Source: Chitinophagales bacterium (GTDB taxonomy: Bacteria > Bacteroidota > Bacteroidia > Chitinophagales > Chitinophagaceae). Taken from it: a stretch of DNA of 64,000 nucleotides. This document shows positions 54,010-62,743 of the stretch, in pieces. The stretch covers positions 62,001 to 126,000 of the forward strand of contig JAFLBL010000011.1 of NCBI GenBank assembly GCA_017303855.1, written 5' to 3'. The translations under genes and the position numbers were made by a program. The notes beneath the pieces are model-generated. The model was given only the letters and a program-made list of their open reading frames with translations, was not told the DNA's origin and did not search any database. The stretch's first letter is position 1. Each line of letters begins with the position of its first letter.

Positions 54010-57000
54010 TTATCTGATTAATGTCACTCCCATCAGCCCGATCACCACATCGTTGGCTACGGCTTTCAGGACCAGGTTCTTCAACTTTTTATTTTTACTG
54101 AGCGGCATACTGAGTACTGTTGCGGCGCCACCTTCTATGCCAAAATTAGAAAAGCCTTTGATCCCGGTATATTTATAATCAGCGGGTATCTCCTTACCTG
54201 TCTTTAAGGAGACACGTATTGGCCGTGGCGCGTCCGTGGTAAAGGCGAATCCATCTATATAATAATCCTGCTCAATTGGCCACCAGTTTTGCGGGTTACG
54301 CAGTTCCAGCAGATCCGATGTACCATCCGTATAGTTGATACGGATTAGTCCGTTGATCAACCTGCTCTGCATGGGATTGGTGGTGCCGGCCATCAGGAAC
54401 GCGGCGCCAGTTGCAGTACCGGTTAATGGAATCAGCACCGAATCCGGATATACATCCCACATGGATGTAAACACAATATTGCTTTTTGTTGTGTCGGAGG
54501 GCGTACGGAACGGTATACCGGCAGATGCTGACCATTCATTCTTTGCGCCCGCTATCGACCTGAGCCCGCTGTCACTCACATTAAACTGCACACTATGATA
54601 AGCCCAGTTGCCGATACCATGAACCGGTAACTGAAGTGTGGGTGAAACAGGCCGGGGTGAAAAATACTGAGGCTTGAATATATTGATTACTTTATCATTA
54701 AAAACAGCATCCAGGTTAATTCTTTCCTTATCTGCCTTCGTTATATCGGGATCGAAATCAACGGCAGGTAATCGCTGCGGAATATAAATATCCACCGGCT
54801 GCCAGCTGCTGAAAATCCCCTGAGTGGACTTTACAAAAAAACTATGATGACCGGGTTTGTCGCCGATGGTGCCGGCAATGAATAATGGATTATGTATGAT
54901 TCTCTCAAAAACACCCTGCGGATCAAAGATCCTGAAACCAGATATTTTTTTTGAACCGGCTTTTATCTGCTCGCCGGTAAAATACAGCTGTTTAAAATTC
55001 AGCTTTTCTAAAAGGGTTCCTCCCCAGGTTATTTGCACAACAACACTATCCTTTGCCGGTATTATAATTTCTACCAGTGGCTGCCCCAACACTTCCGGCA
55101 CCTGTTTCCACTTTACCTGCTTTCCATTCACCAGCACACTGAGCAAACGGTCTTTCATTACCGGGATGATCAGCTTCACAAATCTTTCCTTACTGAATTG
55201 TTTTATCCGGTATTCATCTTTATTCCCCTTTCGCACAAAATCAAAACAGATATCCGGTGTAGTGATTCCTGCATGATTCCATTGCTGCGGAAAACCTGGT
55301 TGTATGGTCAGTTCGTTTTTCAAGCCGTTGGGATTAATCCCAAACAACCCTTCCACCAATGATCTTGATACCATCCCGATCCCATCGGCAAAATCACGGT
55401 AAAGCTCTCCCCTTATTGCATCATAAAAACTCAGCTGCTGAAAATTACCCGGACCCGCACTGAGATACATGGTCTCCAGTATGGCACTGCGCCAAAGCTG
55501 AAAAGCTTCTTCTTTACGGTTGCCTTGCCAGTAGGCCAGCGCCGTGTGCAGGTTCTCACTGGTCACCACATTGTTCAGACTCCAGGTATAGGGCTGCCAG
55601 TTGGTCTCACTATATAGATACAATCCGGTCTCCTGCCAGCCCTTTGCGATGACCGGTATACGTGGAATATGATTGTCGATATAACGGAGCGACTGGTAAG
55701 CCTGGAAAGGATCGGGCACTTTACTATCGATGGCATGGTAGATGGTCCAGAGTCCGGCTGCCGGATGCAGTAATTTATTCCCCAACAGATCCTTGTACTC
55801 TGCATACCAGCCCTTATCCTTCATCCACAACTGTCGGTTCATGGCCATTAATATCTTGTCTGCTTCCTTTGCATAAGCAGTGCCATCTTCGCCAATGAGT
55901 TTTGCCAATGCCGCTGCTTCTTTAAACGCACGGTAGTTATATGCACTGCTGTGCGTTACGCCTCCCCCGCTGTATTGCAATGCATCACTGGCCCAGATAG
56001 CAGCATATGCATCATAGAGCCCGTCGCCATCCATATCAAAGTTCTTTTTCTCCCAGGCCAGGTGACGCCTGAGCAGGGGCCACATTTTTTTTACAAACGC
56101 CGTATCCCCGGTATACTTAAAATGACTTAACAGCTGATCAATAAAGACCAAGTTCATATCATAGTGATGCGCCCGGATATCGCCATTGGGATTGCGACAG
56201 ATATAGCCTTCGCTGAATAATTGCGTGCCCACTTTCTCGAGATGTCTGGCGAGGTTTAATGCCGTATCCATCACTACGCCCGTTTTGGCGGGTGTTGTGA
56301 TCTGTGATAACGCATAGGCTTCAAAGTTGCGGCGTGCCCTGTCATGCCAACCGAGTACATCCGCGGTATACGCGCCTCTCCATCCGGGTAAGCGCATCCG
56401 CCAGGCAATGGCGCCGTGCATATAAGACGGATCTTCCCAGATGGCATCGGCCGCTATGGATAAAGCTCCGCCGAGTGTATTGAGAAAAGAATCGGGCGTA
56501 CGGACATCAATGCGATTGGCCAGTTGCTGCCGGACTTTCTCCGCGGCGGCAAATTCAACGGCTGCTGTTGCCTGTACAGCTGTAGCGGTATTGTGAATTA
56601 AAAAATAATCCTCAGCGCCCGGAACGAAACGACCACTGATACAAGGATTGGATTTCGTGGTATCCGTACCATTGAACAGCTCATTCAGCTTGGCGGCATT
56701 CATGATCCTGACCGTTGATGACAGGGGAAAATAACCACTGAGCTTTTTTGATTCTCCTGTTTCTCCTTTCAGCTGACTCTCCGGTTTGGTTTGTATCTCG
56801 TACCGTTCTTCTTCGGTCAGCACTTTTCCCGTACCATAGGAAAGCAGGAAGGCATTGTCTTTTACGCGGTAACTGTTATCCTTACAATTTTCCGCTTTCA
56901 GGTAAAAAGAAGATTCCGGATCGGCACCGATATCACCATCGCGGGAAAATTTCTTACCGGAAGCCCCGCCAAATACCCAGGCGAGTTGCAGACCATCAGG

Positions 57001-57444
57001 CAACTGATTACCGCTGATACGAAGCACCATACCTTCTGCAGCTGAGAGGGCCAGGACCGTAATACTGAGTGTACCATTTCCCAAGAGCGGATCTTTGATT
57101 GTATAGATCATACTGCCCGGTCTGTAGCGTGTACTGATTTCCTTTGCTTCGATCAGCCATTTATGTTGCTCCTTATTGATGAGTGCAAAACGGAGATTAC
57201 CTCCCATGCCCGGCATATATAGGGCGAACTCCGGTAAATCACCGGCTTCAACTCTGAATGCAGTATTGGTTCCATACAAGGCGCGGTTGAATCGCAGGTA
57301 CGGATTTACACAGACAAAATCCTTACCGTCGGGCAGATAATGTACGCTACGTTCTTTCCCATGCCACTTATGGAGACTATCACCCGGTTGTGCCTGTGAT
57401 AAGAGGGGGAGCCATAAAAAAAGAAGAACGTTTTTCAGTTGCAT
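54010..57444 (-). CDS. Large DUF4450-like carbohydrate-active protein
   Basis: This is a 1,144-residue exported protein. The signal peptide is residues 1-18. Residues about 25-330 are beta-rich. Residues about 340-760 look like an alpha/alpha toroid of glycosidases, with AIAWRMRLPGWRGAYTADVL near 355, YDMNLVFIDQLLSHFKYTGD and SETNWQPYTWSLNNVVTSEN (near 660); the rest is beta-rich. From memory this resembles DUF4450 proteins of Bacteroides, and PL27 rhamnose-glucuronate lyases have similar size and fold; I cannot verify either. It presumably cuts a rhamnose-containing pectin or arabinogalactan side chain. ATG at 57444, 2 bp after the previous stop, gives the best signal peptide. Confidence 0.75.
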   Translation of the reverse strand: MQLKNVLLFLWLPLLSQAQPGDSLHKWHGKERSVHYLPDGKDFVCVNPYLRFNRALYGTNTAFRVEAGDLPEFALYMPGMGGNLRFALINKEQHKWLIEAKEISTRYRPGSMIYTIKDPLLGNGTLSITVLALSAAEGMVLRISGNQLPDGLQLAWVFGGASGKKFSRDGDIGADPESSFYLKAENCKDNSYRVKDNAFLLSYGTGKVLTEEERYEIQTKPESQLKGETGESKKLSGYFPLSSTVRIMNAAKLNELFNGTDTTKSNPCISGRFVPGAEDYFLIHNTATAVQATAAVEFAAAEKVRQQLANRIDVRTPDSFLNTLGGALSIAADAIWEDPSYMHGAIAWRMRLPGWRGAYTADVLGWHDRARRNFEAYALSQITTPAKTGVVMDTALNLARHLEKVGTQLFSEGYICRNPNGDIRAHHYDMNLVFIDQLLSHFKYTGDTAFVKKMWPLLRRHLAWEKKNFDMDGDGLYDAYAAIWASDALQYSGGGVTHSSAYNYRAFKEAAALAKLIGEDGTAYAKEADKILMAMNRQLWMKDKGWYAEYKDLLGNKLLHPAAGLWTIYHAIDSKVPDPFQAYQSLRYIDNHIPRIPVIAKGWQETGLYLYSETNWQPYTWSLNNVVTSENLHTALAYWQGNRKEEAFQLWRSAILETMYLSAGPGNFQQLSFYDAIRGELYRDFADGIGMVSRSLVEGLFGINPNGLKNELTIQPGFPQQWNHAGITTPDICFDFVRKGNKDEYRIKQFSKERFVKLIIPVMKDRLLSVLVNGKQVKWKQVPEVLGQPLVEIIIPAKDSVVVQITWGGTLLEKLNFKQLYFTGEQIKAGSKKISGFRIFDPQGVFERIIHNPLFIAGTIGDKPGHHSFFVKSTQGIFSSWQPVDIYIPQRLPAVDFDPDITKADKERINLDAVFNDKVINIFKPQYFSPRPVSPTLQLPVHGIGNWAYHSVQFNVSDSGLRSIAGAKNEWSASAGIPFRTPSDTTKSNIVFTSMWDVYPDSVLIPLTGTATGAAFLMAGTTNPMQSRLINGLIRINYTDGTSDLLELRNPQNWWPIEQDYYIDGFAFTTDAPRPIRVSLKTGKEIPADYKYTGIKGFSNFGIEGGAATVLSMPLSKNKKLKNLVLKAVANDVVIGLMGVTLIR

Positions 57445-57446
57445 AA

Positions 57447-59579
57447 TCAAAACATTTTTTTCAACCCTTCCCATTTTACTTTCCAGCTGCCATCCTTTGG
57501 AAAACCGATATTGATGGCTTTATCTGCATCCGCGCCGGTACACATGAGGGCCACTGCATTCAGCACACCACCATTACCGGGCAGGTAGATTGTCAGCCGG
57601 TCGTCCTGGTAGTTGTGCCCGTTGACTAAATACGTATTCGTGCGTACAGGCATCAGCAGGGCATTCACCGCATCTTCCGGCCGATGCAGTCTGGCCGCTG
57701 TCATGGCGATTAACGGATAGTCCCAGCCCCAGGTCTCGTTCCAGTCCCACATTTTTAAAACAATATCATAGGTCTTATTCATAACGGCAGTATCGAGACC
57801 ATTCGCTGCGGGGATCGTACTATAGGCACCCAGTACAGCAGGATGATCGGTGAGGTATTTTGAACCTTTGGTATAACAGTCAGGCGTATTCGCGGCTGCG
57901 AGATACACCCCGTTCAGTTGCGGAAGCGGTGCCAGGTTGTTAATGATCGTATCCCATTTCTCATTACGGGGCAATCCGTTCCTGATACGCCATTGCTGCG
58001 CTACTCCCAGGGCCCAGCTCCAGTAGGATAATTCGTAAGTGGGATTAAACGTACTCACGGCATCAAAACATTCCTGCGCGGGGATCAGTCCTTTTCCGAG
58101 ATTGTACTTCTGTGTCACCGGATCCCTGGTTGGGAAAGAAGCCATGAACTCCGCCGTTTCAAATAAGAGCTGCCTGTATTTCTTCAGTATAGCCGGATCT
58201 TTTTTCTGGCGATAGAGCTGCTCGGCCATATAAATAAAATGGGGTTGCTGCCAGATGAGAAAAGCACCGACCGAAGAAGGTGTTTCTTCACCGCTATGAT
58301 CCGTCATCTTCTGCCAGCGTAATCCGTCAAAGCCCTGTCGTTTCGCAATGGCTCTGGCTTTATCGGCGACTCTGAAATACCAGTTCAGGCTATTCTCCAG
58401 GAATTGTGGCCGTCCCCACTGCGCATAATGCGCGGCATGCCACCAATGCATTTCAAGATGGGGTTTACCATACCAGCTGTTATAGGTCAGCCCTGTTTCC
58501 TGTGGCGGGAAAGCAGAGGAACATTGAATACGGGTGAGGTATTGCGAGAGAATAACTCTGCGTTCGAGTTCAAAAGCTCTCGGATCCGTACTGCCGGAGA
58601 AATCAACCGCGCCGCCTGAACTCCAGAATTTTTTCCAGGCTTTGATACTGTTGCTGCTGATAACGGCAAAACTGCTCACTTCTCTTTTGGTCATCTGGCA
58701 GAAGTTTACGGTCAGGTCCCAGCTATCATTCTTCACTGTATCAGGGGTCACTAAAAAATAATGCGATCCTGCCTGTTTCCAGCTGGTACGACCTGTCCAG
58801 TAAGCGCTAACCCTGTAGTTCGTGGAATCCAGCTTGCGTTTGATCAGTAAGCCATGGTCCGCTAAGGCCATGGGAACAGACTGATGCGCTTCATCATTGC
58901 TCCAGTTATTGCCCACATCCTTAAATTGTCCGTTGGGATAAGGGAAACGCAAGCGTACACTGATGCGTTGCTGATTGAGCAGGGGTGATTTAATCCGGAA
59001 GGATACGGCCTCTTGTATATCATCACAGGCGGTCATTACTTCCACCGGTTCTCCGTCTACTGAAAAAGTACTGTGAATGATTCCGGTCCAGCAATCGAGT
59101 TGCTGATCAATGTTTTTTATATCGGCCGAACCGGCAAGGGTACCGTCTTTCTTTTTTATTTCGAGACCGACATTGCCGAGTTGTAAACGGTGCGGATTTA
59201 CTCTGAAATATTCCACGGTTTTTTTCACCCGCTCAGGTTCTTTGGGCTGAACCATATAGGAGATCTTTCTTCCTTCGAGGTCATAGGTTTTGAGGGCATC
59301 GTTGCGGACGAGGTTTTCTTTGTTGGCAAAACTGTGCCAGCCCCATTCGGATTGGGTACCCAGGGGTACGCCTTTGGCATAGGCATCGGGAAAGGATTGA
59401 AAACCGGTGGCATCAACAGTGAAGGCGAAACGGCCGTTGCCGACGCTAAGCGAGGACAAAGAGTCGACTTTATTCACGCGGATCGTATGCCGCTGCACGA
59501 GGGCTTTGCGGTCGATGCGTTGGGCGTGTACGCCGGTGCTAAGGAGCAGGAGGAATATAAAAGTGATACTTTTTTTCAT
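57447..59579 (-). CDS. Six-hairpin glycosidase-like protein (GH65/GH95-like)
   Basis: This 710-residue exported protein has a signal peptide (residues 1-20) followed by a beta-sandwich (LSVGNGRFAFTVDATGFQSF). From about residue 320 an alpha/alpha six-hairpin domain follows, with YNSWYGKPHLEMHWWHAAHY, then IPAQECFDAVSTFNPTYELS and ETWGWDYPLIAMTAARL. The layout is that of clan GH-L/GH95-like enzymes, but I do not see enough to name a family or reaction. E and D residues in EMHWWHAAHY and ETWGWDYP are candidate catalytic residues. ATG at 59579 gives a clean signal; another ATG lies two codons upstream. Confidence 0.75.
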   Translation of the reverse strand: MKKSITFIFLLLLSTGVHAQRIDRKALVQRHTIRVNKVDSLSSLSVGNGRFAFTVDATGFQSFPDAYAKGVPLGTQSEWGWHSFANKENLVRNDALKTYDLEGRKISYMVQPKEPERVKKTVEYFRVNPHRLQLGNVGLEIKKKDGTLAGSADIKNIDQQLDCWTGIIHSTFSVDGEPVEVMTACDDIQEAVSFRIKSPLLNQQRISVRLRFPYPNGQFKDVGNNWSNDEAHQSVPMALADHGLLIKRKLDSTNYRVSAYWTGRTSWKQAGSHYFLVTPDTVKNDSWDLTVNFCQMTKREVSSFAVISSNSIKAWKKFWSSGGAVDFSGSTDPRAFELERRVILSQYLTRIQCSSAFPPQETGLTYNSWYGKPHLEMHWWHAAHYAQWGRPQFLENSLNWYFRVADKARAIAKRQGFDGLRWQKMTDHSGEETPSSVGAFLIWQQPHFIYMAEQLYRQKKDPAILKKYRQLLFETAEFMASFPTRDPVTQKYNLGKGLIPAQECFDAVSTFNPTYELSYWSWALGVAQQWRIRNGLPRNEKWDTIINNLAPLPQLNGVYLAAANTPDCYTKGSKYLTDHPAVLGAYSTIPAANGLDTAVMNKTYDIVLKMWDWNETWGWDYPLIAMTAARLHRPEDAVNALLMPVRTNTYLVNGHNYQDDRLTIYLPGNGGVLNAVALMCTGADADKAINIGFPKDGSWKVKWEGLKKMF

Positions 59580-59590
59580 GTGCATTTGTT

Positions 59591-59737
59591 ATAATCATGC
59601 CACCCCTTCGGGGTTTTGATGCCGATATACGATTCTATATTTATTTCTATAATCATGCCACCCCTTCGGGGTTTTGACAATTAGTAACCCTTAATTTGTC
59701 GTTTTTATAATCATATCAGCCCTTCGGGCTTTAATAA
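59591..59737. repeat. Three CCCTTCGGG hairpin repeats with a compensatory change
   Basis: Three copies of an ATAATCAT-led, 29-31 bp unit start at 59591, 59649 and 59707. Copies 1 and 2 contain ACCCC-TTC-GGGGT; copy 3 contains AGCCC-TTC-GGGCT, so both sides of one base pair changed together. They lie in the gap between the GH2 gene and the six-hairpin gene, which are on the same strand. Confidence 0.9.
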
Positions 59738-59789
59738 CCGCAGAGGACGCGGAGAGCGCGGAGAAATTCAATCCCGTCCTGCTTTAAGC
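59738..59789. other. Purine-rich 9-bp units, decayed
   Basis: CCGCAGAGGA, CGCGGAGAG and CGCGGAGAA are three related 9-bp units after the hairpin repeats; nothing else is recognised. Confidence 0.4.
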
Positions 59790-59859
59790 CTCACACCCCA
59801 CAACTCACATCTCACAACTCACATCTCACAACTCACATCTCACAACTCACATCTCATTC
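59790..59859. repeat. Heptamer array, ten units, next to the GH2 stop codon
   Basis: CTCACAA and CTCACAT alternate for most of ten 7-bp units and end 1 bp before the stop codon (59861-59863) of the minus-strand GH2 gene. On that gene's sense strand each unit contains TGA, so stops appear in all three frames within 21 bp. Confidence 0.92.
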
Positions 59860-59860
59860 C

Positions 59861-62716
59861 CTAAAACACATTATCTACCGCCGGCCTGCTATACTGCTCC
59901 TTACTATTTGTCGTCTTCGGCAGACCGAAATAGAAATGAAGCGTGCGTTTCTGGCTGCCATCAAGATGATTGGGCTCGCTCATCGGGCCATACACTTTGG
60001 TATTGGTGGTAAGACCGGTGGCCAGTTTGGTGCCGATGGGCGGAATGCAATCGAGGAAGGAGATATTACCTACCGGTAATTCCGGGTGGGGTTTAGTGCC
60101 GCTGCTGAGGGCATAGAAATCGAAGAGCCGTACAAAGAGTCCATTGTCGGGAGAAGCGATATAGAGTTTGCCTTCCACGGTGCTGAGTTCCATCCAGGTG
60201 ATTTCACCATAGTAACCTTTGAACTCTGGATAGATATGGGCGGAATAACCCGTATGCGTATTATTATAAATATTCTGCCACACATTTACGGGCGTGCCTG
60301 CCATACGATTCTTCCACTGACGATAAGGTCCCTTACCGAGCCAGCGGGCACCGAGCACGTAGTTTTCAGGATAATTAAAACTAATCCCGGCAAAGGGCAG
60401 ATCACCTTTAGCATTGTACTCATATTCCAACGTGGTCCAGCCACTGCTGTTGATCCTCCAGCGGGTATATTTCAGATCACCGCTATAGGAAAATTCCACC
60501 ACGGCTTCATTGCCTTCTTTCCAGGTTTTGGATGTGGTAACAGTGGCAGTGCCTTTTACCAGCACCGGACCATTGTTAAAGGATAAGACATAATCATTGG
60601 CCGTGTTCTTTGTCGTGACCAGGTTGCCGGATTTTTTGTCAAGCACCACGGAAACTTCACCACCACGTATCGTATAGACCGTATCGGTTTCGGTAATGAA
60701 CGTGGAATCGTTCTTTATGGTTACAAAATTCTGTAACTGATCTTTCTTCGTTTTTACTTCAGCCGTCCATTTGTACAATTCACGTCCTGCAGGATCTTTG
60801 GCCACGATCACCAGCGCATCGTAGTTCCTGTAATCCGCAGGAAGACTTAATTGCAGTTCGCCTTTTTGTACCGGTGCAATGGAAGGAGCAACGATCGTAC
60901 CTTTTGTTTTGACCACATAGCCATCGAAACGATCAAAGGGCTTTGAATAATCCACCAGGGCCCAATAGAATGTACAGGCGCTTAAGTTGGTGAAATGAAA
61001 GCGGTTCTCCACGGGGAGCTTCCCGCTAAAATCAACGGGGAGCTGAGCCGGCAGGGATAACTGAACCGGGGAGAATATTTCACGGAGTGCATTGAAACTG
61101 CCTTCCTTTTCCCGATGAGGTCCGAGGATACCATCATTGGCATTGAGTCCATTGGCATCAAGCGCATTGTTCAGATCGGTACGTATAACGGCCTCATCCA
61201 CCATGGCCCAGATAAATACTCCGCCACTCTTCTGCGATACCCAATGCAGATTCCAGAAATCTTCCATAGCCGCGCCGGCTCCGCCGTCATCCTGTGCATG
61301 GAGCATCTCCGTAGGCATATAGATCAGGGAATCATTCAGTATTTTCCGGGTGCTGTAATAATCTTCGTAGTGGTTGCAGTCGATCCCGTTGAACTGATTA
61401 CCCGGACGATGGTGCGGATGGATTACAGGACGCTTTTGAAAATCCCATTTTACAAAATCATCATCGAGATCTTTATTGGTCCCGCCCTCATTGCCATTAT
61501 CCCAGAAGATGATGGAGGGATGATTGAGGTCACGCAGCACGAGTTCTTTTACCAATGGCTCACCCGCTTTGGAGGAATAGTATTTCTGCCAGCCGGCGAG
61601 TTCGTTCAGGACATAGATACCCAGGCTATCACACAACTCCAGGAAATACTTATCCGGGGGATAATGCGAACAACGAACGGCGTTCATGTTCATTTCCTTT
61701 AATAACAGCGCATCCATCCGCTCCTGCTCCTTACTCAGTGAACGGGCGGTCTCGGGCCACCAGCAGTGACGGTTGGTGCCTTTGAACTTTACCTGGGTAC
61801 CGTTGATATAGACACCCTGCCCGTATTTTATTTCAATCGTACGGAACCCGAATTTCTCATTGAGCTCATAGAGTTTCTTGCCGGCTGCATCCTGCAATTG
61901 TACATTCACACTATAAAGATTGGGTGACTCAGAAGTCCAGGTTTTTATACCATCCAGTTGTGCATTCACCACTACATTCTCTGCCCCTTTCGGCACAGGG
62001 GCTTTGATCTTACCTATCACTTTCTTTGAAGCGTCGGTAATGGTGGTCACCACTACGGCATCCTTTGTTAATCCCTTTGGCCATACCTGCATGGCGAATT
62101 TTCCATCGGCTTTGGCATCAATACCTACATAGTCAATATAATTAGCGGGCATGGCTTCCAGGAAGACGGGACGGAAGATGCCGCCGAAAACCCAGTAGTC
62201 AGCGAGGCGTTCTGCATTGTTCACACTGGCATCACTGCTCATCTTGCTTACTGATACTTCCAGTGTATTGGACTTGCCATAATTAAGCAGTTTACTGATA
62301 TCATATTTGAACCGGTAGAAAGCTCCCTGGTGAATAGCCCCGGCTGACTGTCCGTTGATCTTTACTTCGGTGTCCGTCATGCTGCCATCGAAGACGATAT
62401 TCACCTGCTGTCCTTTCCAGTTAGCCGGTACATTGAACGTGTACTTATACATCCCTTTCTCATCATAGAAGCGGGCGTTCTTTCCGTTGGTCTTGTAATC
62501 GCGGCCATAGTTATAATTGCCAAAGCCCTGCTGCTCCCAGCAGGAAGGCACCTGTATCTTTTTCCATTCACCACTGTTGCGGCCGGCTGTGCAGTAGAAA
62601 TCCCACTGTACCGTATGGGCCGCATCGGTACCGGAGAGATACCGGATCTGCTTTTGCTGACTCCATGCCAGTAAACTTGTCAACTGCACTAAACCGATCA
62701 GAAAATACTTTTTCAT
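59861..62716 (-). CDS. GH2 glycoside hydrolase (beta-galactosidase-like)
   Basis: This 951-residue exported enzyme has a signal peptide (residues 1-19), a jelly-roll sugar-binding domain (VPSCWEQQGFGNYNYG), immunoglobulin-like domains and a TIM barrel with FKGTNRHCWWPETARSL. The acid/base Glu is in DNGNEGG near residue 410 and the nucleophile Glu in PTEMLHAQDDGG near 468. C-terminal beta domains follow. It should release beta-linked galactose or another sugar from rhamnogalacturonan side chains; the exact specificity is open. ATG at 62716 is chosen; the frame extends to a TTG at 62743 next to the preceding stop. Confidence 0.92.
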   Translation of the reverse strand: MKKYFLIGLVQLTSLLAWSQQKQIRYLSGTDAAHTVQWDFYCTAGRNSGEWKKIQVPSCWEQQGFGNYNYGRDYKTNGKNARFYDEKGMYKYTFNVPANWKGQQVNIVFDGSMTDTEVKINGQSAGAIHQGAFYRFKYDISKLLNYGKSNTLEVSVSKMSSDASVNNAERLADYWVFGGIFRPVFLEAMPANYIDYVGIDAKADGKFAMQVWPKGLTKDAVVVTTITDASKKVIGKIKAPVPKGAENVVVNAQLDGIKTWTSESPNLYSVNVQLQDAAGKKLYELNEKFGFRTIEIKYGQGVYINGTQVKFKGTNRHCWWPETARSLSKEQERMDALLLKEMNMNAVRCSHYPPDKYFLELCDSLGIYVLNELAGWQKYYSSKAGEPLVKELVLRDLNHPSIIFWDNGNEGGTNKDLDDDFVKWDFQKRPVIHPHHRPGNQFNGIDCNHYEDYYSTRKILNDSLIYMPTEMLHAQDDGGAGAAMEDFWNLHWVSQKSGGVFIWAMVDEAVIRTDLNNALDANGLNANDGILGPHREKEGSFNALREIFSPVQLSLPAQLPVDFSGKLPVENRFHFTNLSACTFYWALVDYSKPFDRFDGYVVKTKGTIVAPSIAPVQKGELQLSLPADYRNYDALVIVAKDPAGRELYKWTAEVKTKKDQLQNFVTIKNDSTFITETDTVYTIRGGEVSVVLDKKSGNLVTTKNTANDYVLSFNNGPVLVKGTATVTTSKTWKEGNEAVVEFSYSGDLKYTRWRINSSGWTTLEYEYNAKGDLPFAGISFNYPENYVLGARWLGKGPYRQWKNRMAGTPVNVWQNIYNNTHTGYSAHIYPEFKGYYGEITWMELSTVEGKLYIASPDNGLFVRLFDFYALSSGTKPHPELPVGNISFLDCIPPIGTKLATGLTTNTKVYGPMSEPNHLDGSQKRTLHFYFGLPKTTNSKEQYSRPAVDNVF

Positions 62717-62743
62717 GTCATGTATGTTTATTCGTTCGTTCAA

